Under the pieces are notes generated by a model. The model was given only the letters and a program-made list of their open reading frames with translations, had not been told where the DNA came from and did not search any database. A stretch of DNA of 64,000 nt from Pseudomonadota bacterium. Lineage in GTDB: Bacteria; Pseudomonadota; Alphaproteobacteria; Rhizobiales; Devosiaceae. This document shows positions 24,548 to 33,876 of this stretch, piece after piece. The stretch is from positions 186,001-250,000 of the forward strand of contig JAEWGT010000011.1 in assembly GCA_023388175.1 (NCBI GenBank). The letters run 5' to 3'. The translations under genes were made by a program, and so were the position numbers. Every line of letters starts with the position of its first letter. Positions within the stretch are counted from its first letter, which is position 1.

Positions 24548-26572
24548 ATGCCCGAACTTCTGCTTGAACTCTTCTCCGAGGAAATCCCCGCCCGCTTCCA
24601 GCGCCGCGCGGCCGAAGACCTCAAGAAGGCCGTTACCAATGCGCTGGTGGATGCGGGGCTGGTCTATGAGGGCGCCATCGCCTTTGCCACGCCGCGCCGG
24701 CTGGCGCTCACGATTTCGGGCCTGCCCGCCCGCTCGCCGGATACGCGCGAGGAAAAGAAGGGCCCCAAGGTCGGCGCACCGCAACCGGCGGTCGATGGCT
24801 TCCTGCGCGCCGCCGGATTGACCTCGATCGATCAGGCCAAGGTGGAAAGCGATCCCAAGAAGGGCGATTTCTATGTCGCGCTTATTGAGAAGCCGGGTGC
24901 TGATGCGGTCGAGCTGTTGTCGGCCATTCTGCCCAAGGTCATGACCGATTTCCCCTGGGCCAAATCCATGCGTTGGGGCTCCGGCAGCTTCAACTGGGTG
25001 CGGCCGCTGCGCGCCATTACCGCGACCTTCGGCTCGGAAAACGACGAGCCGGTTCAGGTTCCGTTCATGGTCGGGGGCCTGGCCTCCGGGCAGACCACGT
25101 TTGGACACCGTTTTCTCGCGCCCGACGCCATCCGCGTGAAGCGCTTCGAGGATTACCAGATCGCGCTTGAACGCGCCAAAGTCGTGCTCGACATTGACCG
25201 TCGCAAGGAAATCATCCGCACCGACGCCGATAATCTTGCGTTCGCACAAGGGCTTAGCGTCATCCACGACGAAGGCCTGCTCGAAGAGGTCGCCGGCCTC
25301 GTCGAATGGCCCAATGTGATGCTGGGCAGCTTCGACCCGGAGTTCCTCAAACTCCCCGAGGAAGTCATCATCGCCACCATCCGCGCCAACCAGAAATGCT
25401 TCTGCCTGCGCGATTCCGCCGGCAAGCTGGCGCCCAATTTCATTATTACTTCCAATACGATACCGGCCGATGGCGGCGCTGTCGTCGTGGCCGGAAATGA
25501 GCGCGTCATCCGCGCCCGCCTGTCCGACGCGGCCTTTTTCTATCAGGGCGACCTGGCCATTCCGCTCGAACACGGCCTGCCCAAACTCGAAGACATGGTG
25601 TTCCACGCCAAGCTCGGCACCCAGTTCGCCATGGTGCAGAATCTGGTCAAGCTGGCCGCCGAAATCGCCCCCATCGTCGGCGCCGATGTCGAGGATACCA
25701 AGCGCGCGGCCATGCTCGCCAAGGCCGATCTCGTCACCGGCATGGTTGGGGAATTCCCCGAATTGCAGGGCCTGATGGGGCGTTACTATGCAACGGCGCA
25801 GGGTGAAAAGCCCAGCATCGCCAACGCCTTGGAAATGCACTACAAGCCCGTCGGCCCCTCCGACCGCGTGCCGACCGAGCCGGTATCCATCGCCGTGGCG
25901 CTGGCCGACAAGCTCAATATTCTTTCCGGTTTCTGGTCGATCGACGAAAAGCCCACCGGCTCGCGCGACCCCTTCGCCCTGCGCCGAGCCGCGCTGGGCG
26001 TTATCCGCATCATCACTGAAAACGGCCTCAAATTCCCGCTCAAGGTGGATGCCGATTTGTTGGCCTTCTTCCATGATCGCCTGAAAGTCTCGCTGCGCGA
26101 TGCCGGTGCGCGCCACGATCTGGTCGATTCGGTTATTTCCGCTGATAGCAATGATATCCTGCAGATCACCCAGCGCGCAGAGGCCCTGTCCTCACTGCTG
26201 GCCACCGAAGACGGCGCCAACCTGCTGGCGGGCTACAAGCGCGCCGCCAATATCCTTGCCGCCGAGGAGAAAAAGGACGGCACGACCTATGCCGGTGCGG
26301 TGGACCAGTCATCGCTGAAACTGCCCGAGGAAGAGGCGCTGGCCTTTGCCGTCGACGCCGTTCACGCTTCGGTTGCCGCTCATGTCGGCAAGGACGACTA
26401 CAAGGGTGCAATGGCCGAACTGGCGACGCTCCGGGCCCCGGTCGACGCGTTTTTTACTGCGGTGCTGGTCAATGACGCGGACCCTGCCGTCCGCGCCAAT
26501 CGCCTGAATCTGTTGGCACGACTGCGCGATACGATGCATCTGGTGGCCGATTTCTCCAAGATTGCCGGGTAA
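24548..26572 (+). CDS. glyS: Glycyl-tRNA synthetase beta subunit
   Basis: Beta chain of the alpha2beta2 glycyl-tRNA synthetase, 674 residues, near the family length. It begins MPELLLELFSEEIPARFQRR, the family signature, and includes WAKSMRWGSGSFNWVRPLRA, TFGHRFLAP, ATIRANQKCFCL and the HD-like domain GRYYATAQGE. The C-terminal anticodon-binding part includes VDAFFTAVLVNDADPAVRANRLNLL. It is separated from glyQ by rnk, lemA and the DUF2207 gene, so alpha and beta chains are probably transcribed separately. Confidence 0.97.
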   Translation: MPELLLELFSEEIPARFQRRAAEDLKKAVTNALVDAGLVYEGAIAFATPRRLALTISGLPARSPDTREEKKGPKVGAPQPAVDGFLRAAGLTSIDQAKVESDPKKGDFYVALIEKPGADAVELLSAILPKVMTDFPWAKSMRWGSGSFNWVRPLRAITATFGSENDEPVQVPFMVGGLASGQTTFGHRFLAPDAIRVKRFEDYQIALERAKVVLDIDRRKEIIRTDADNLAFAQGLSVIHDEGLLEEVAGLVEWPNVMLGSFDPEFLKLPEEVIIATIRANQKCFCLRDSAGKLAPNFIITSNTIPADGGAVVVAGNERVIRARLSDAAFFYQGDLAIPLEHGLPKLEDMVFHAKLGTQFAMVQNLVKLAAEIAPIVGADVEDTKRAAMLAKADLVTGMVGEFPELQGLMGRYYATAQGEKPSIANALEMHYKPVGPSDRVPTEPVSIAVALADKLNILSGFWSIDEKPTGSRDPFALRRAALGVIRIITENGLKFPLKVDADLLAFFHDRLKVSLRDAGARHDLVDSVISADSNDILQITQRAEALSSLLATEDGANLLAGYKRAANILAAEEKKDGTTYAGAVDQSSLKLPEEEALAFAVDAVHASVAAHVGKDDYKGAMAELATLRAPVDAFFTAVLVNDADPAVRANRLNLLARLRDTMHLVADFSKIAG

Positions 26573-26587
26573 GGGGAGCGGGCGGAG

Positions 26588-27580
26588 ATGAGTGTAGGTC
26601 TTCTCGCCCTTCTCGATGATGTTGCCGCGCTGGCCAAGGTCGCGGCAGCCTCGCTGGACGATATTGCGGGGCAAGCGACCAAGGCTGGTCTGAAAGCCGC
26701 CGGGGCCGTGGTGGACGATGCGGCGGTGACGCCGCGTTATGTCGATGGCTTTGCCGCCGACCGCGAACTGCCCATTGTCGGGCGGATCGCCTGGGGTTCG
26801 GTGCGCAACAAGCTGGTCTTCCTCCTGCCCGCCGCGCTCATCCTCAGTCTTGTCGCGCCCTGGGTGATCACGCCCATATTGATGCTGGGCGGCGCCTATC
26901 TCTGCTACGAAGGCGCAGAAAAGGTCTTTCACGCGCTGATGCCGCACGAGGCCGAGGGGCACGAAGCCGGGCTCGAGCCCGCCGCGCTCGATCCGCAATC
27001 GGCCGAGGATGCGCGGGTGGCCGGTGCCATCAAGACCGATTTCATCCTCTCGGCCGAAATCATGACCATTTCGCTGGCAGCCATCACGGTCGACAATTTC
27101 TGGACAAGGGCGGCCATCCTGGCCCTGGTCGGCATCGGCATCACTGCGGTGGTCTATGGCACGGTGGCCGTGCTGGTGAAGGCAGACGATTTCGGCCTGC
27201 TGCTGGCGCGCAAGGGGCGGCTGGACCTGACACGCAAGTTCGGCCGCTGGCTGGTGCGCGTCATGCCCATCTTCATGCAGACCCTGGCTGTCGTGGGTAC
27301 GGCGGCCATGATCTGGGTCGGCGGCGGCATCATCCTGCACGGACTGGCCGAGTTCGGCCTCGTTGCCCCCGAACACTGGATCGAGGCAGCCGCACATTGG
27401 GCGGAACACGCGCTGCCCGCCATAGGCAGCTTTGCCGGCTGGGCCATGACGGCCTTTATCGACGGCATTTTCGGATTGGCCTTCGGGCTGGTCATGATCC
27501 CGCTTACCGGTTTCCTCGTCACGCCAATCTGGCGCGCGGTGAAACGGCTTCTCCCGAAGCGGACGCGTAGCGTTACCTAG
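26588..27580 (+). CDS. DUF808 family membrane protein (YedI-like)
   Basis: Inner-membrane protein of 330 residues. The N-terminal region LLALLDDVAALAKVAAASLDD and the block DDAAVTPRYVDGF are diagnostic for DUF808/YedI. About six to seven membrane helices follow, including LLPAALILSLVAPWVI and the paired ILMLGGAYLCYEGAEKVFH. The function is unknown. The start is 15 nt after glyS, suggesting co-transcription. Its stop codon overlaps the end of the convergent rnhA by 4 bp. Confidence 0.9.
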   Translation: MSVGLLALLDDVAALAKVAAASLDDIAGQATKAGLKAAGAVVDDAAVTPRYVDGFAADRELPIVGRIAWGSVRNKLVFLLPAALILSLVAPWVITPILMLGGAYLCYEGAEKVFHALMPHEAEGHEAGLEPAALDPQSAEDARVAGAIKTDFILSAEIMTISLAAITVDNFWTRAAILALVGIGITAVVYGTVAVLVKADDFGLLLARKGRLDLTRKFGRWLVRVMPIFMQTLAVVGTAAMIWVGGGIILHGLAEFGLVAPEHWIEAAAHWAEHALPAIGSFAGWAMTAFIDGIFGLAFGLVMIPLTGFLVTPIWRAVKRLLPKRTRSVT

Positions 27581-28047
27581 AACGGGGTGGCGTTTCCAGC
27601 CGGATTTCTGCCCTTGAACGGCGCCATGCCTTCGCGGGCCAATTCGTCGGCGCGCTCGTTGAGATCGTGCCCGGCATGGCCCTTGACCCAGTGCCAGTCG
27701 ACATCGTGCCGTTTTGTGGCCTCGTCCAGCGCCTGCCAGAGCTCGACATTCTTCACCGGCTTCTTGTCGGCCGTCTTCCAGCCATTGCGCTTCCAGCCAT
27801 GGATCCAGCTCTGGACGCCGTTCTTCACATATTGGCTGTCGGTATGCAGCTCGACCGCGCAGGGCCGGGTCAGCGCATTAAGCGCCTCGATGGCTGCGGT
27901 CAGCTCCATCTTGTTATTGGTCGTCAGCGCTTCGCCGCCCTTCAATTCCTTGCGGTGCTGTCCGAATTGCAGGATCGCGCCCCAGCCGCCCGGGCCCGGA
28001 TTGCCGGAACAGGCTCCGTCGGTGTGGATGATGACTTTCTCGCTCAC
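27577..28047 (-). CDS. rnhA: Ribonuclease HI
   Basis: Cuts the RNA strand of RNA-DNA hybrids. The 156-residue protein has all four catalytic acidic residues: Asp in IHTDGACSGNPGPGGWG, Glu in NNKMELTAAIEAL, Asp in LHTDSQYVKNG, and Asp in LNERADELAREG. The basic protrusion (HGWKRNGWKTADKKPVKN) is present. Its start overlaps the ispH stop by 4 nt, so it is translationally coupled to ispH. In many Hyphomicrobiales thrB lies between these two genes; it is absent here. Confidence 0.96.
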   Translation of the reverse strand: MSEKVIIHTDGACSGNPGPGGWGAILQFGQHRKELKGGEALTTNNKMELTAAIEALNALTRPCAVELHTDSQYVKNGVQSWIHGWKRNGWKTADKKPVKNVELWQALDEATKRHDVDWHWVKGHAGHDLNERADELAREGMAPFKGRNPAGNATPF

Positions 28048-29015
28048 CGCCCCGAGGCCACTTCGAGATTGCGCAGCACTTTGGGAATGTTGAAGGCGAT
28101 GTTTTCCTCGGCGGTGGTCACGGTCTCCACCTTGACGGCATAGCGCTCTGCAAAGGCGTCGATCACCTCTTCGACCAGGCTTTCCGGTGCCGAAGCGCCA
28201 GCGCTGACTCCCAGCGAGGTCAGGCCACCATAGAGCGACCAGTCGATATCGCTGGCGCGGTCAACAAGCGTCGCCACCTTGCAGCCGCTTCGCAGGGCCA
28301 CCTCAACCAGGCGCTGCGAATTGGAGGAATGCGGCGAACCCACCACGATCATGGCGTCGACGCGCGGCGCGATGGCCTTGATCGATTCCTGCCGATTGGT
28401 GGTGGCGTAGCAGATGTCTTCCTTGTGCGGCCCATTGATGGCGGGGAAGCGCGCGCGCAGCGCCGCGACGATCTCGCGGGTGTCGTCGACCGACAAGGTG
28501 GTCTGGGTGACAAAGGCGAGCGTTTCAGGATTTTTCGGGGTGAAGCGGTTGGCGTCGGCGACGGTCTCGATCAGCGTCACCGCCCCGGCGGGGAGCTGGC
28601 CCATCGTGCCGATCACTTCCGGGTGACCGGCATGGCCGATAAGGACAATCTCGTGACCTTCCTCAAAGTGGCGCGAAGCCTCCACATGCACTTTGCTGAC
28701 CAGCGGGCATGTGGCGTCGAGGAAAAACATGTTGCGGGTGCGCGCCTCGGCGGGAACGCTCTTCGGCACGCCATGGGCGGAAAAGACCACCGGAGCCTCA
28801 GTATCTGGGATTTCGTCGAGTTCTTCGACGAAGACCGCGCCCTTTGCCTCCAGGCTTTCCACCACATATTTGTTATGCACGATGGCGTGGCGCACATAGA
28901 CCGGCGCGCCATATTTCTGGAGCGCCAGCTCCACGATCTGGATCGCGCGGTCAACACCGGCGCAGAATCCGCGCGGTGCGCAGAGCAGAATGTCGAGGTG
29001 CGGCCTTTTTTCCAT
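28044..29015 (-). CDS. ispH: 4-hydroxy-3-methylbut-2-enyl diphosphate reductase
   Basis: Last enzyme of the MEP pathway, producing IPP and DMAPP with an iron-sulfur cluster. The three cluster cysteines are in LCAPRGFCAGV, FLDATCPLVSKVH and DICYATTNRQ. The catalytic region VVGSPHSSNSQRLVEVA and the C-terminal TSLGVSAGASAPESLVEEV are typical. The length, 323 residues, is normal. It is the first gene of an operon with rnhA and divergent from the PPDK-like gene. With ispE at 16 kb, two MEP genes lie in this window. Confidence 0.96.
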   Translation of the reverse strand: MEKRPHLDILLCAPRGFCAGVDRAIQIVELALQKYGAPVYVRHAIVHNKYVVESLEAKGAVFVEELDEIPDTEAPVVFSAHGVPKSVPAEARTRNMFFLDATCPLVSKVHVEASRHFEEGHEIVLIGHAGHPEVIGTMGQLPAGAVTLIETVADANRFTPKNPETLAFVTQTTLSVDDTREIVAALRARFPAINGPHKEDICYATTNRQESIKAIAPRVDAMIVVGSPHSSNSQRLVEVALRSGCKVATLVDRASDIDWSLYGGLTSLGVSAGASAPESLVEEVIDAFAERYAVKVETVTTAEENIAFNIPKVLRNLEVASGR

Positions 29016-29113
29016 GCCAGATCAGATGCTTTCAGTGCCCTTGCAAGTCAAGTGCTGTTGCAGCCGCATCGGGCATGGGCAATATGTATCTCTGGCGCGA
29101 TGAGGGTAGTGCA

Positions 29114-31399
29114 GTGAGTTTGGCGCAGGAAATGTTTTCGATTGCCCCGGCCATGGGGAAGGCGAACCTGAGCGCCAAGCAACTCAAGCTGCTGGCCGGC
29201 AAGGCGCGCTGGATTTTCCGTGTCTGCGAGGCAGGCTTCCCCACCGTTCCGACCATTGCCATAACCCGCGCCGCCTGGGATGAATTGCAGGCCGAGCGCG
29301 CACGCCGCGACATAAGGCTCCGAACCCATTGGGTGGCATGCCTGTTCAAGCTGGTGGACAAGGACGGCAGGCCGCCGCTTCTGGTCGTGCGCACATCGGC
29401 AGCCAGCCATAATGGCGGGCTGATGCCCGCAAAGATCGGCATTGCCGCGCCTACGGCCCCCGAAGATGCGGTCGATCCTGCGCGTCCACTCGCCAGAGCC
29501 ATCAAGCAGGCTTTTGAAAGCTATGGCTTTTCCGGGCGCGGTTGGGGCGGGCGCGGCGACGATGACCGCGCGCGCCAGATCGTGCTGGTGCAGGCCGTCG
29601 CTGAAGGCACACTCGAGCAATTCGGAACCCGCAACGCCATCAATGGCGCATTGGGCCCGGCGCCGCTCAACGGTGCGCCGCCCCCGCGCCTGCCTGAAAG
29701 CGTCCATGCCCTGATTGCTTTGCTCGACGCCAAGGCCGGTCGCCACATGAATTGCCTCGTTGCGGTTAATCGCGGTGCGGTGCAATTCCTGTCCGCCCGT
29801 TCGGTGCAGGCCAGTGCCGCAGCCGAGCTGGAAGCTGCGGTGGACCGTGTGGAAAGCAAGGTCTGGACACCGCATAATGCGGTCACCCGTGTCGATGCCA
29901 ACCGGCTGGCGCAGGTGCTGCATCCGCGGTTGAAATCGCCAGAAGGCGTGGCGCCCATCGCCCTGGGTCTGGGGGTTTCTCCGGGCGCGGCCAGCGGCAT
30001 CATCGTTTTCAATGCCGAGGACGCTGCGCGGCTGCGGGCGCGCGGCAAGCACTGCATTCTTGTGGTCAACGAAACCGGCCCGGCAGACATCGAAGGCATG
30101 AAGGCGGCCACCGGCATCCTGACGGCGCGCGGCGGCATGTCGAGCCATGCCGGGGTGATCGCCCGTATAACCGGCAAGCCTTGCGTTGCCGGTGTGCGCA
30201 CCCTGTCGGTCGACGCAGCGGAAATGGTATGCTGGATCGGCGACCGGGAATTCCGCGCCGGCGACAGGCTGACCATCGATGGCAATGACGGAGCGGTCTA
30301 TCTGGGCACCTTGCCACTGGCACAACCGCAGATCGGCGGCGCCATCGGCAAGCTGCTCAACTGGTCCGACGCCAGCCGCACGATCGCCGTCAGGACCAAT
30401 GCCGAAACCATAGAATCGGCACAGACAGCGCTGAGCTTTGGCGCGGAAGGCATCGGTCTGGCGCGCTCCGAACACATGTTCTTCTCGCCCGAGCGCATGG
30501 TGGCGTTGCGCCGCATGATCCTGTCCGAGGACGAAGACGCGCGCTCAAAGGCCATTGCAGGTTTGGTCGACTATCAGACCGGCGATTACTCGGCCCTGTT
30601 CGCGGCAATGAAGGGAATGCCGGTCAATGTCCGGCTTTTCGATCCGCCTTTGCATGAATTTCTGCCGCGCACCGATGAGGAAATCGAGGAAGCCGCTGCT
30701 TCGCTCGGCGTGGCCGTGCGCGCCTTGAGATTGCGGCTGGAGCGGATTGCCGAGATCAACCCCATGTTGGGCCATCGTGGTGTCCGGCTGGCCATTACCT
30801 ATCCCGAAATCCTGCAGATGCAGATGCAGGCAGTGTTGGCGGGTGCGCGTGCCGCCAGCGAAAAACAGGCCGAGCCTGTTGCCGTCGAAGTCATGGTGCC
30901 TTTTGTCTCCACTGCCACGGAAGTGTCTTGGGTGCGCGACCGGGCCATGGCCATCCTGGACAATTCCGGCCTCAACAATTCGGGCCGTGTCCGGGTTTCC
31001 TTCGGCACGATGATTGAATTGCCAAGGGCGTGCCTGCGCGCGGGGGACATAGCGTCGATGGTGGACTTCATCTCCTTCGGCACCAATGACCTGACCCAGA
31101 CCACGTTCGGCATATCCCGCGACGACGCTCCCACTTTCCTTGCTGCCTATCAGCGCAAGGGCGTCTATGAACGCGACCCCTTCGTCAATATTGACGAGAA
31201 AGGCGTTGGCGAGATGATCGCCATAGCCATCGAGCGAGGCAGGGCGGCCAATCCGCGGCTGAAAATCGGCATTTGCGGCGAGCATGCCGGTGATCCGGTG
31301 TCGCTCAAGTTTTTCGCCGGGCTCGGCATCGACTATGTTTCCTGCTCACCCTATCGTGTTCCGGTTGCCCGGCTGACCTTGGCGCAGGCTTCCGCTTAA
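29114..31399 (+). CDS. PPDK-like PEP-binding protein with degenerate ATP-grasp part
   Basis: About 761 residues, shorter than the usual 870-900 of pyruvate phosphate dikinase. The phosphohistidine domain is intact (TARGGMSSHAGVIARITG). So is the PEP/pyruvate TIM barrel: AEGIGLARSEHMFF, VRLFDPPLHEFLP, FGTMIELPRACLRA, and GICGEHAGDP with the catalytic Cys. The N-terminal ATP-grasp domain is much reduced: the opening glycine-rich GGKGANLAEM region reads AMGKANLSAKQLKLLAG and the VRSGA...MPGMMDT block is only partly recognisable. ATP-driven pyruvate phosphorylation is therefore doubtful. Start choice is uncertain: GTG 29114 with GAGGG upstream, or ATG 29084/29132. Confidence 0.7.
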   Translation: MSLAQEMFSIAPAMGKANLSAKQLKLLAGKARWIFRVCEAGFPTVPTIAITRAAWDELQAERARRDIRLRTHWVACLFKLVDKDGRPPLLVVRTSAASHNGGLMPAKIGIAAPTAPEDAVDPARPLARAIKQAFESYGFSGRGWGGRGDDDRARQIVLVQAVAEGTLEQFGTRNAINGALGPAPLNGAPPPRLPESVHALIALLDAKAGRHMNCLVAVNRGAVQFLSARSVQASAAAELEAAVDRVESKVWTPHNAVTRVDANRLAQVLHPRLKSPEGVAPIALGLGVSPGAASGIIVFNAEDAARLRARGKHCILVVNETGPADIEGMKAATGILTARGGMSSHAGVIARITGKPCVAGVRTLSVDAAEMVCWIGDREFRAGDRLTIDGNDGAVYLGTLPLAQPQIGGAIGKLLNWSDASRTIAVRTNAETIESAQTALSFGAEGIGLARSEHMFFSPERMVALRRMILSEDEDARSKAIAGLVDYQTGDYSALFAAMKGMPVNVRLFDPPLHEFLPRTDEEIEEAAASLGVAVRALRLRLERIAEINPMLGHRGVRLAITYPEILQMQMQAVLAGARAASEKQAEPVAVEVMVPFVSTATEVSWVRDRAMAILDNSGLNNSGRVRVSFGTMIELPRACLRAGDIASMVDFISFGTNDLTQTTFGISRDDAPTFLAAYQRKGVYERDPFVNIDEKGVGEMIAIAIERGRAANPRLKIGICGEHAGDPVSLKFFAGLGIDYVSCSPYRVPVARLTLAQASA

Positions 31400-31471
31400 A
31401 ATGCTGCAATCAATACCCATATAGATGGGACAAAGCCGCGAGGCGGCATATTGGGAAGGGGCTCTGCGTTC

Positions 31472-32020
31472 GTGAAGAGATTTGTTGCCGTTCTTGTCCT
31501 GCCGGCGATGCTGGCTGTCTCCGCTCCCGCCAGCGCGCAGTCCGGGGCGCAGTGCGCCGCTATCGACGATGATGCGGCGCGGCTGGTCTGCTATGACGAG
31601 CTCTTCCGAAACAGCGCACTTGCCGTAGATGCGGACGCTGTGGTGTTCGAATCCGAACAATTGATTCCCGCGCGACCTTCCGGCCGGGCGCCGGCCACCA
31701 TAACGGTTTCCTGCCAACCCAATGGCCTGCAGGTCGCATTCGGTTTCGCCGGCAATACGCTGTCCTCGCTGGGCAATGATGTCGGCATGACGCTGCAATA
31801 TGACCTGACAAGGCGCAGCAGCACCCTGCCGGTCAGTGCCGATAACACCGCCGTGTTGATCGACAATACCCGCGACGCGCTGGCCTTTATCGGCAATCTG
31901 GCCGGTGTGACCAATCTCACCGTCCGCGTGACCCCGGCAAGCGCGCGCACCCTTTCGGTCCGGTTCCGGGTGGACAGCTTTGCCCAGGATGTCGCGCCGG
32001 TGGTGGCGTCCTGCTCGTAA
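31472..32020 (+). CDS. Exported TagO/VasI-like protein
   Basis: A 182-residue protein with a signal peptide (FVAVLVLPAMLAVSAPASAQ). The mature N-terminus QCAAIDDDAARLVCYDELF matches the Cys...RL.CYD motif of TagO/VasI-type exported proteins, and a third and fourth Cys (ITVSCQPNG and the penultimate residue) may form a second disulfide. TagO proteins were named in type VI secretion, but no other secretion genes are nearby, and the motif also occurs in exported proteins of unrelated function. The start is a GTG at 31472; AAGGGG lies 12 nt upstream. The family call is moderate. Confidence 0.6.
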   Translation: MKRFVAVLVLPAMLAVSAPASAQSGAQCAAIDDDAARLVCYDELFRNSALAVDADAVVFESEQLIPARPSGRAPATITVSCQPNGLQVAFGFAGNTLSSLGNDVGMTLQYDLTRRSSTLPVSADNTAVLIDNTRDALAFIGNLAGVTNLTVRVTPASARTLSVRFRVDSFAQDVAPVVASCS

Positions 32021-32175
32021 CGCGCCTGCCATAACACGATTGTCATCAGCCGCTAACGCAGCCTCAAACGCCCGTAATTCGGGGTGTTTCGGCTTGGAAT
32101 TCTGGCGCTGAACGCCAAATTTGGGCTTTGCCTTATCCCTGCCACGCCGCAGCCTTTTCGCGGCCTGCAAGCGCA

Positions 32176-32191
32176 TTTACTCCCCGCTAAC
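32176..32191 (+). promoter_or_regulatory. Candidate CtrA box upstream of the SleB-type hydrolase
   Basis: TTTACTCCCCGCTAAC (TTTA-N7-CTAAC), 87 bp before the hydrolase start. It differs at only two positions from the candidate box upstream of ccrM (767-782). It lies in a 258-bp gap that otherwise shows only a short hairpin (TGGCG-CTGAA-CGCCA near 32102). Confidence 0.35.
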
Positions 32192-32278
32192 CCTAATAAG
32201 TGATGATCACAACCGTCGGCATTGAAGCGTCACATTTGCCGAGCGTTTGTTGTGTAGCGTAGCGTTGAGTAGCGTTTT

Positions 32279-33334
32279 ATGGCCAATTCCCACCGGCCCC
32301 GGGTGCTGTCGCACCGGGGTAGAGCGGTTCGCCGGGGATCTGCCGTTGCCCGTTTTGTGGCAACGGGAGTCGTCGCATCCCTTGCCTATATCGGCCTCGC
32401 CAATGGCGCGTTTGGCCCCGACTCCGGCCCTCTTGGCGACTATGGTCTGCCCGGCCAGCCTGCTCCCGAATTGTCGCTTGCCAGCCTGACGGCATCCGGC
32501 GTCGACCCGATCGTCACCGGGTCCTTCGATACGCTTTTTGCCTCAGCCGTTTTCACAGGCCCCAATCGCGCCGAAAAAACCGACCGCGTCCGCCCGTCCG
32601 TCGATGCCATGGCAATTGCCATGAGCTTCGAGGAGGCGCGCATGCAGCTCGCAGCCCTGCGCGCGCCCTCCGACCCGGCAGCTCTGGGCCAGTCCAGCAT
32701 TGCCGACGCTGATGAAACCGGCGAGGCGGGCCCGCGCATGTCGGTGGCCTCGCTGCATCCCAATGCCGCCGCCGCGCTGGACGCCATTGCCGGAATTGCC
32801 CCTGGCAGCCGCGAGAACCTTGGCGTGACCATGCCCGACGTCATGCCCGAACAACTGGCCTATGCGCGCGCCGATATGCCGGTGACAGTGCATCCGATGG
32901 AGCCTGAAGACCTGAAAGTGTCCGATCGGGAGCTCTGGTGCCTGGCCACAGCCATCTATTTCGAGGCGCGTGGCGAAAGCTATCGCGGCCAGGCCGCCGT
33001 GGCACAGGTGGTGATGAACCGCACCAAGGATCATCGCTATCCTGACACGATCTGCGGCGTGGTGTTTCAGAACCAGCATCGCAAGAATGCCTGCCAGTTT
33101 TCTTTCGCCTGCGACGGCATTCCCGACGTCGTCAACGAGAAAAAGCCATGGGAGCAGGCCGAGGATATTGCCCGGCAGATTGCATCAAGCCAGCTTTACC
33201 TGACGGAAGTGGGTGACGCGACCCATTACCATGCCACCTATGTGCGCCCCGCCTGGGCGCCGCGCATGGACAAGGTGACCCAGATTGGCCTGCACGTCTT
33301 CTACAAGTTCAAGAAGGGCTGGCTCTTCGGCTAG
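32279..33334 (+). CDS. SleB-type cell wall hydrolase
   Basis: Peptidoglycan-degrading enzyme of the SleB/Hydrolase_2 family, 351 residues. An N-terminal basic stretch and hydrophobic segment (FVATGVVASLAYIGLANGAF) anchor or export it. A long low-complexity Ala/Pro-rich linker runs to about residue 215. The catalytic domain starts ELWCLATAIYFEARGESYRG with the presumed catalytic Glu, then AVAQVVMNRTKDHRYPDTIC and the end TDATHYHATYV-type segment (GDATHYHATYVRPAW). Such enzymes act in wall remodelling during growth or division. The stop overlaps the convergent gene by 4 bp. Confidence 0.9.
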   Translation: MANSHRPRVLSHRGRAVRRGSAVARFVATGVVASLAYIGLANGAFGPDSGPLGDYGLPGQPAPELSLASLTASGVDPIVTGSFDTLFASAVFTGPNRAEKTDRVRPSVDAMAIAMSFEEARMQLAALRAPSDPAALGQSSIADADETGEAGPRMSVASLHPNAAAALDAIAGIAPGSRENLGVTMPDVMPEQLAYARADMPVTVHPMEPEDLKVSDRELWCLATAIYFEARGESYRGQAAVAQVVMNRTKDHRYPDTICGVVFQNQHRKNACQFSFACDGIPDVVNEKKPWEQAEDIARQIASSQLYLTEVGDATHYHATYVRPAWAPRMDKVTQIGLHVFYKFKKGWLFG

Positions 33335-33768
33335 TTGCTGATGAAGATGAAGGAATTGCCACTGCGCGTGGCCATGCCCTGCCAATGCCCTGCCGACCAG
33401 AACGAAAAGAAGTTATCGCGCGTATTGACCGGCGTGACCTCGATGCCCGGGTAGAGCACGTTTCTCGACGTAAGACCGTCGGTTGAATAGGTGCCGGTCG
33501 CCGTCGTGGTGATGCTCACATAGCTGACCTTTCCGGCCTCGATCTTCTTGACCGTGGCGGTGGAAAGCGGGTCGGTCGAGACCCAGTCGGCATAGCTCAC
33601 TTCGTATTCGCGGTCGCCGAACTTGACCAGTTTGCCGGTGTCGAAGCCGGCCGGCATTTCGTCGGCAAAGGCCTCCAGAACATAGCCCGGTCCCAAGGCC
33701 GCAAGTGCTGATGCGCAGATGGCGCCCAGGGTCATGCCCAAAAGCATATGGCGCGTCGGCAGGGTCAT
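33331..33768 (-). CDS. Exported protein of unknown function
   Basis: A 145-residue protein with a signal-like hydrophobic N-terminus (MLLGMTLGAICASALAALG). The mature part is polar and rich in Thr and Ser (SITTTATGTYSTDGLTS) with no Cys after the signal region and no motif I recognise. The start at 33768 has AGGTGG five nt upstream; the longer frame to 33849 lacks this. It is monocistronic between convergent sleB and an HD-domain gene, 108 bp from the latter's stop. Confidence 0.55.
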   Translation of the reverse strand: MTLPTRHMLLGMTLGAICASALAALGPGYVLEAFADEMPAGFDTGKLVKFGDREYEVSYADWVSTDPLSTATVKKIEAGKVSYVSITTTATGTYSTDGLTSRNVLYPGIEVTPVNTRDNFFSFWSAGHWQGMATRSGNSFIFISN

Positions 33769-33876
33769 TTCGGCCACCTGATCTGTTTCAATTCGGCACA
33801 CTTGCCTTAACGGATCAGTAACCATGTGGCTGCGGGGCAGCGACGGCAAAGTTGGTTTATGGTTAATTTCAACCGC

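Noticed and set aside
33807..33822. TTAA-N7-GTAAC, another CtrA-like site
   Set aside because: It points away from the genes next to it and differs from the pair before ccrM and sleB; too weak to list.
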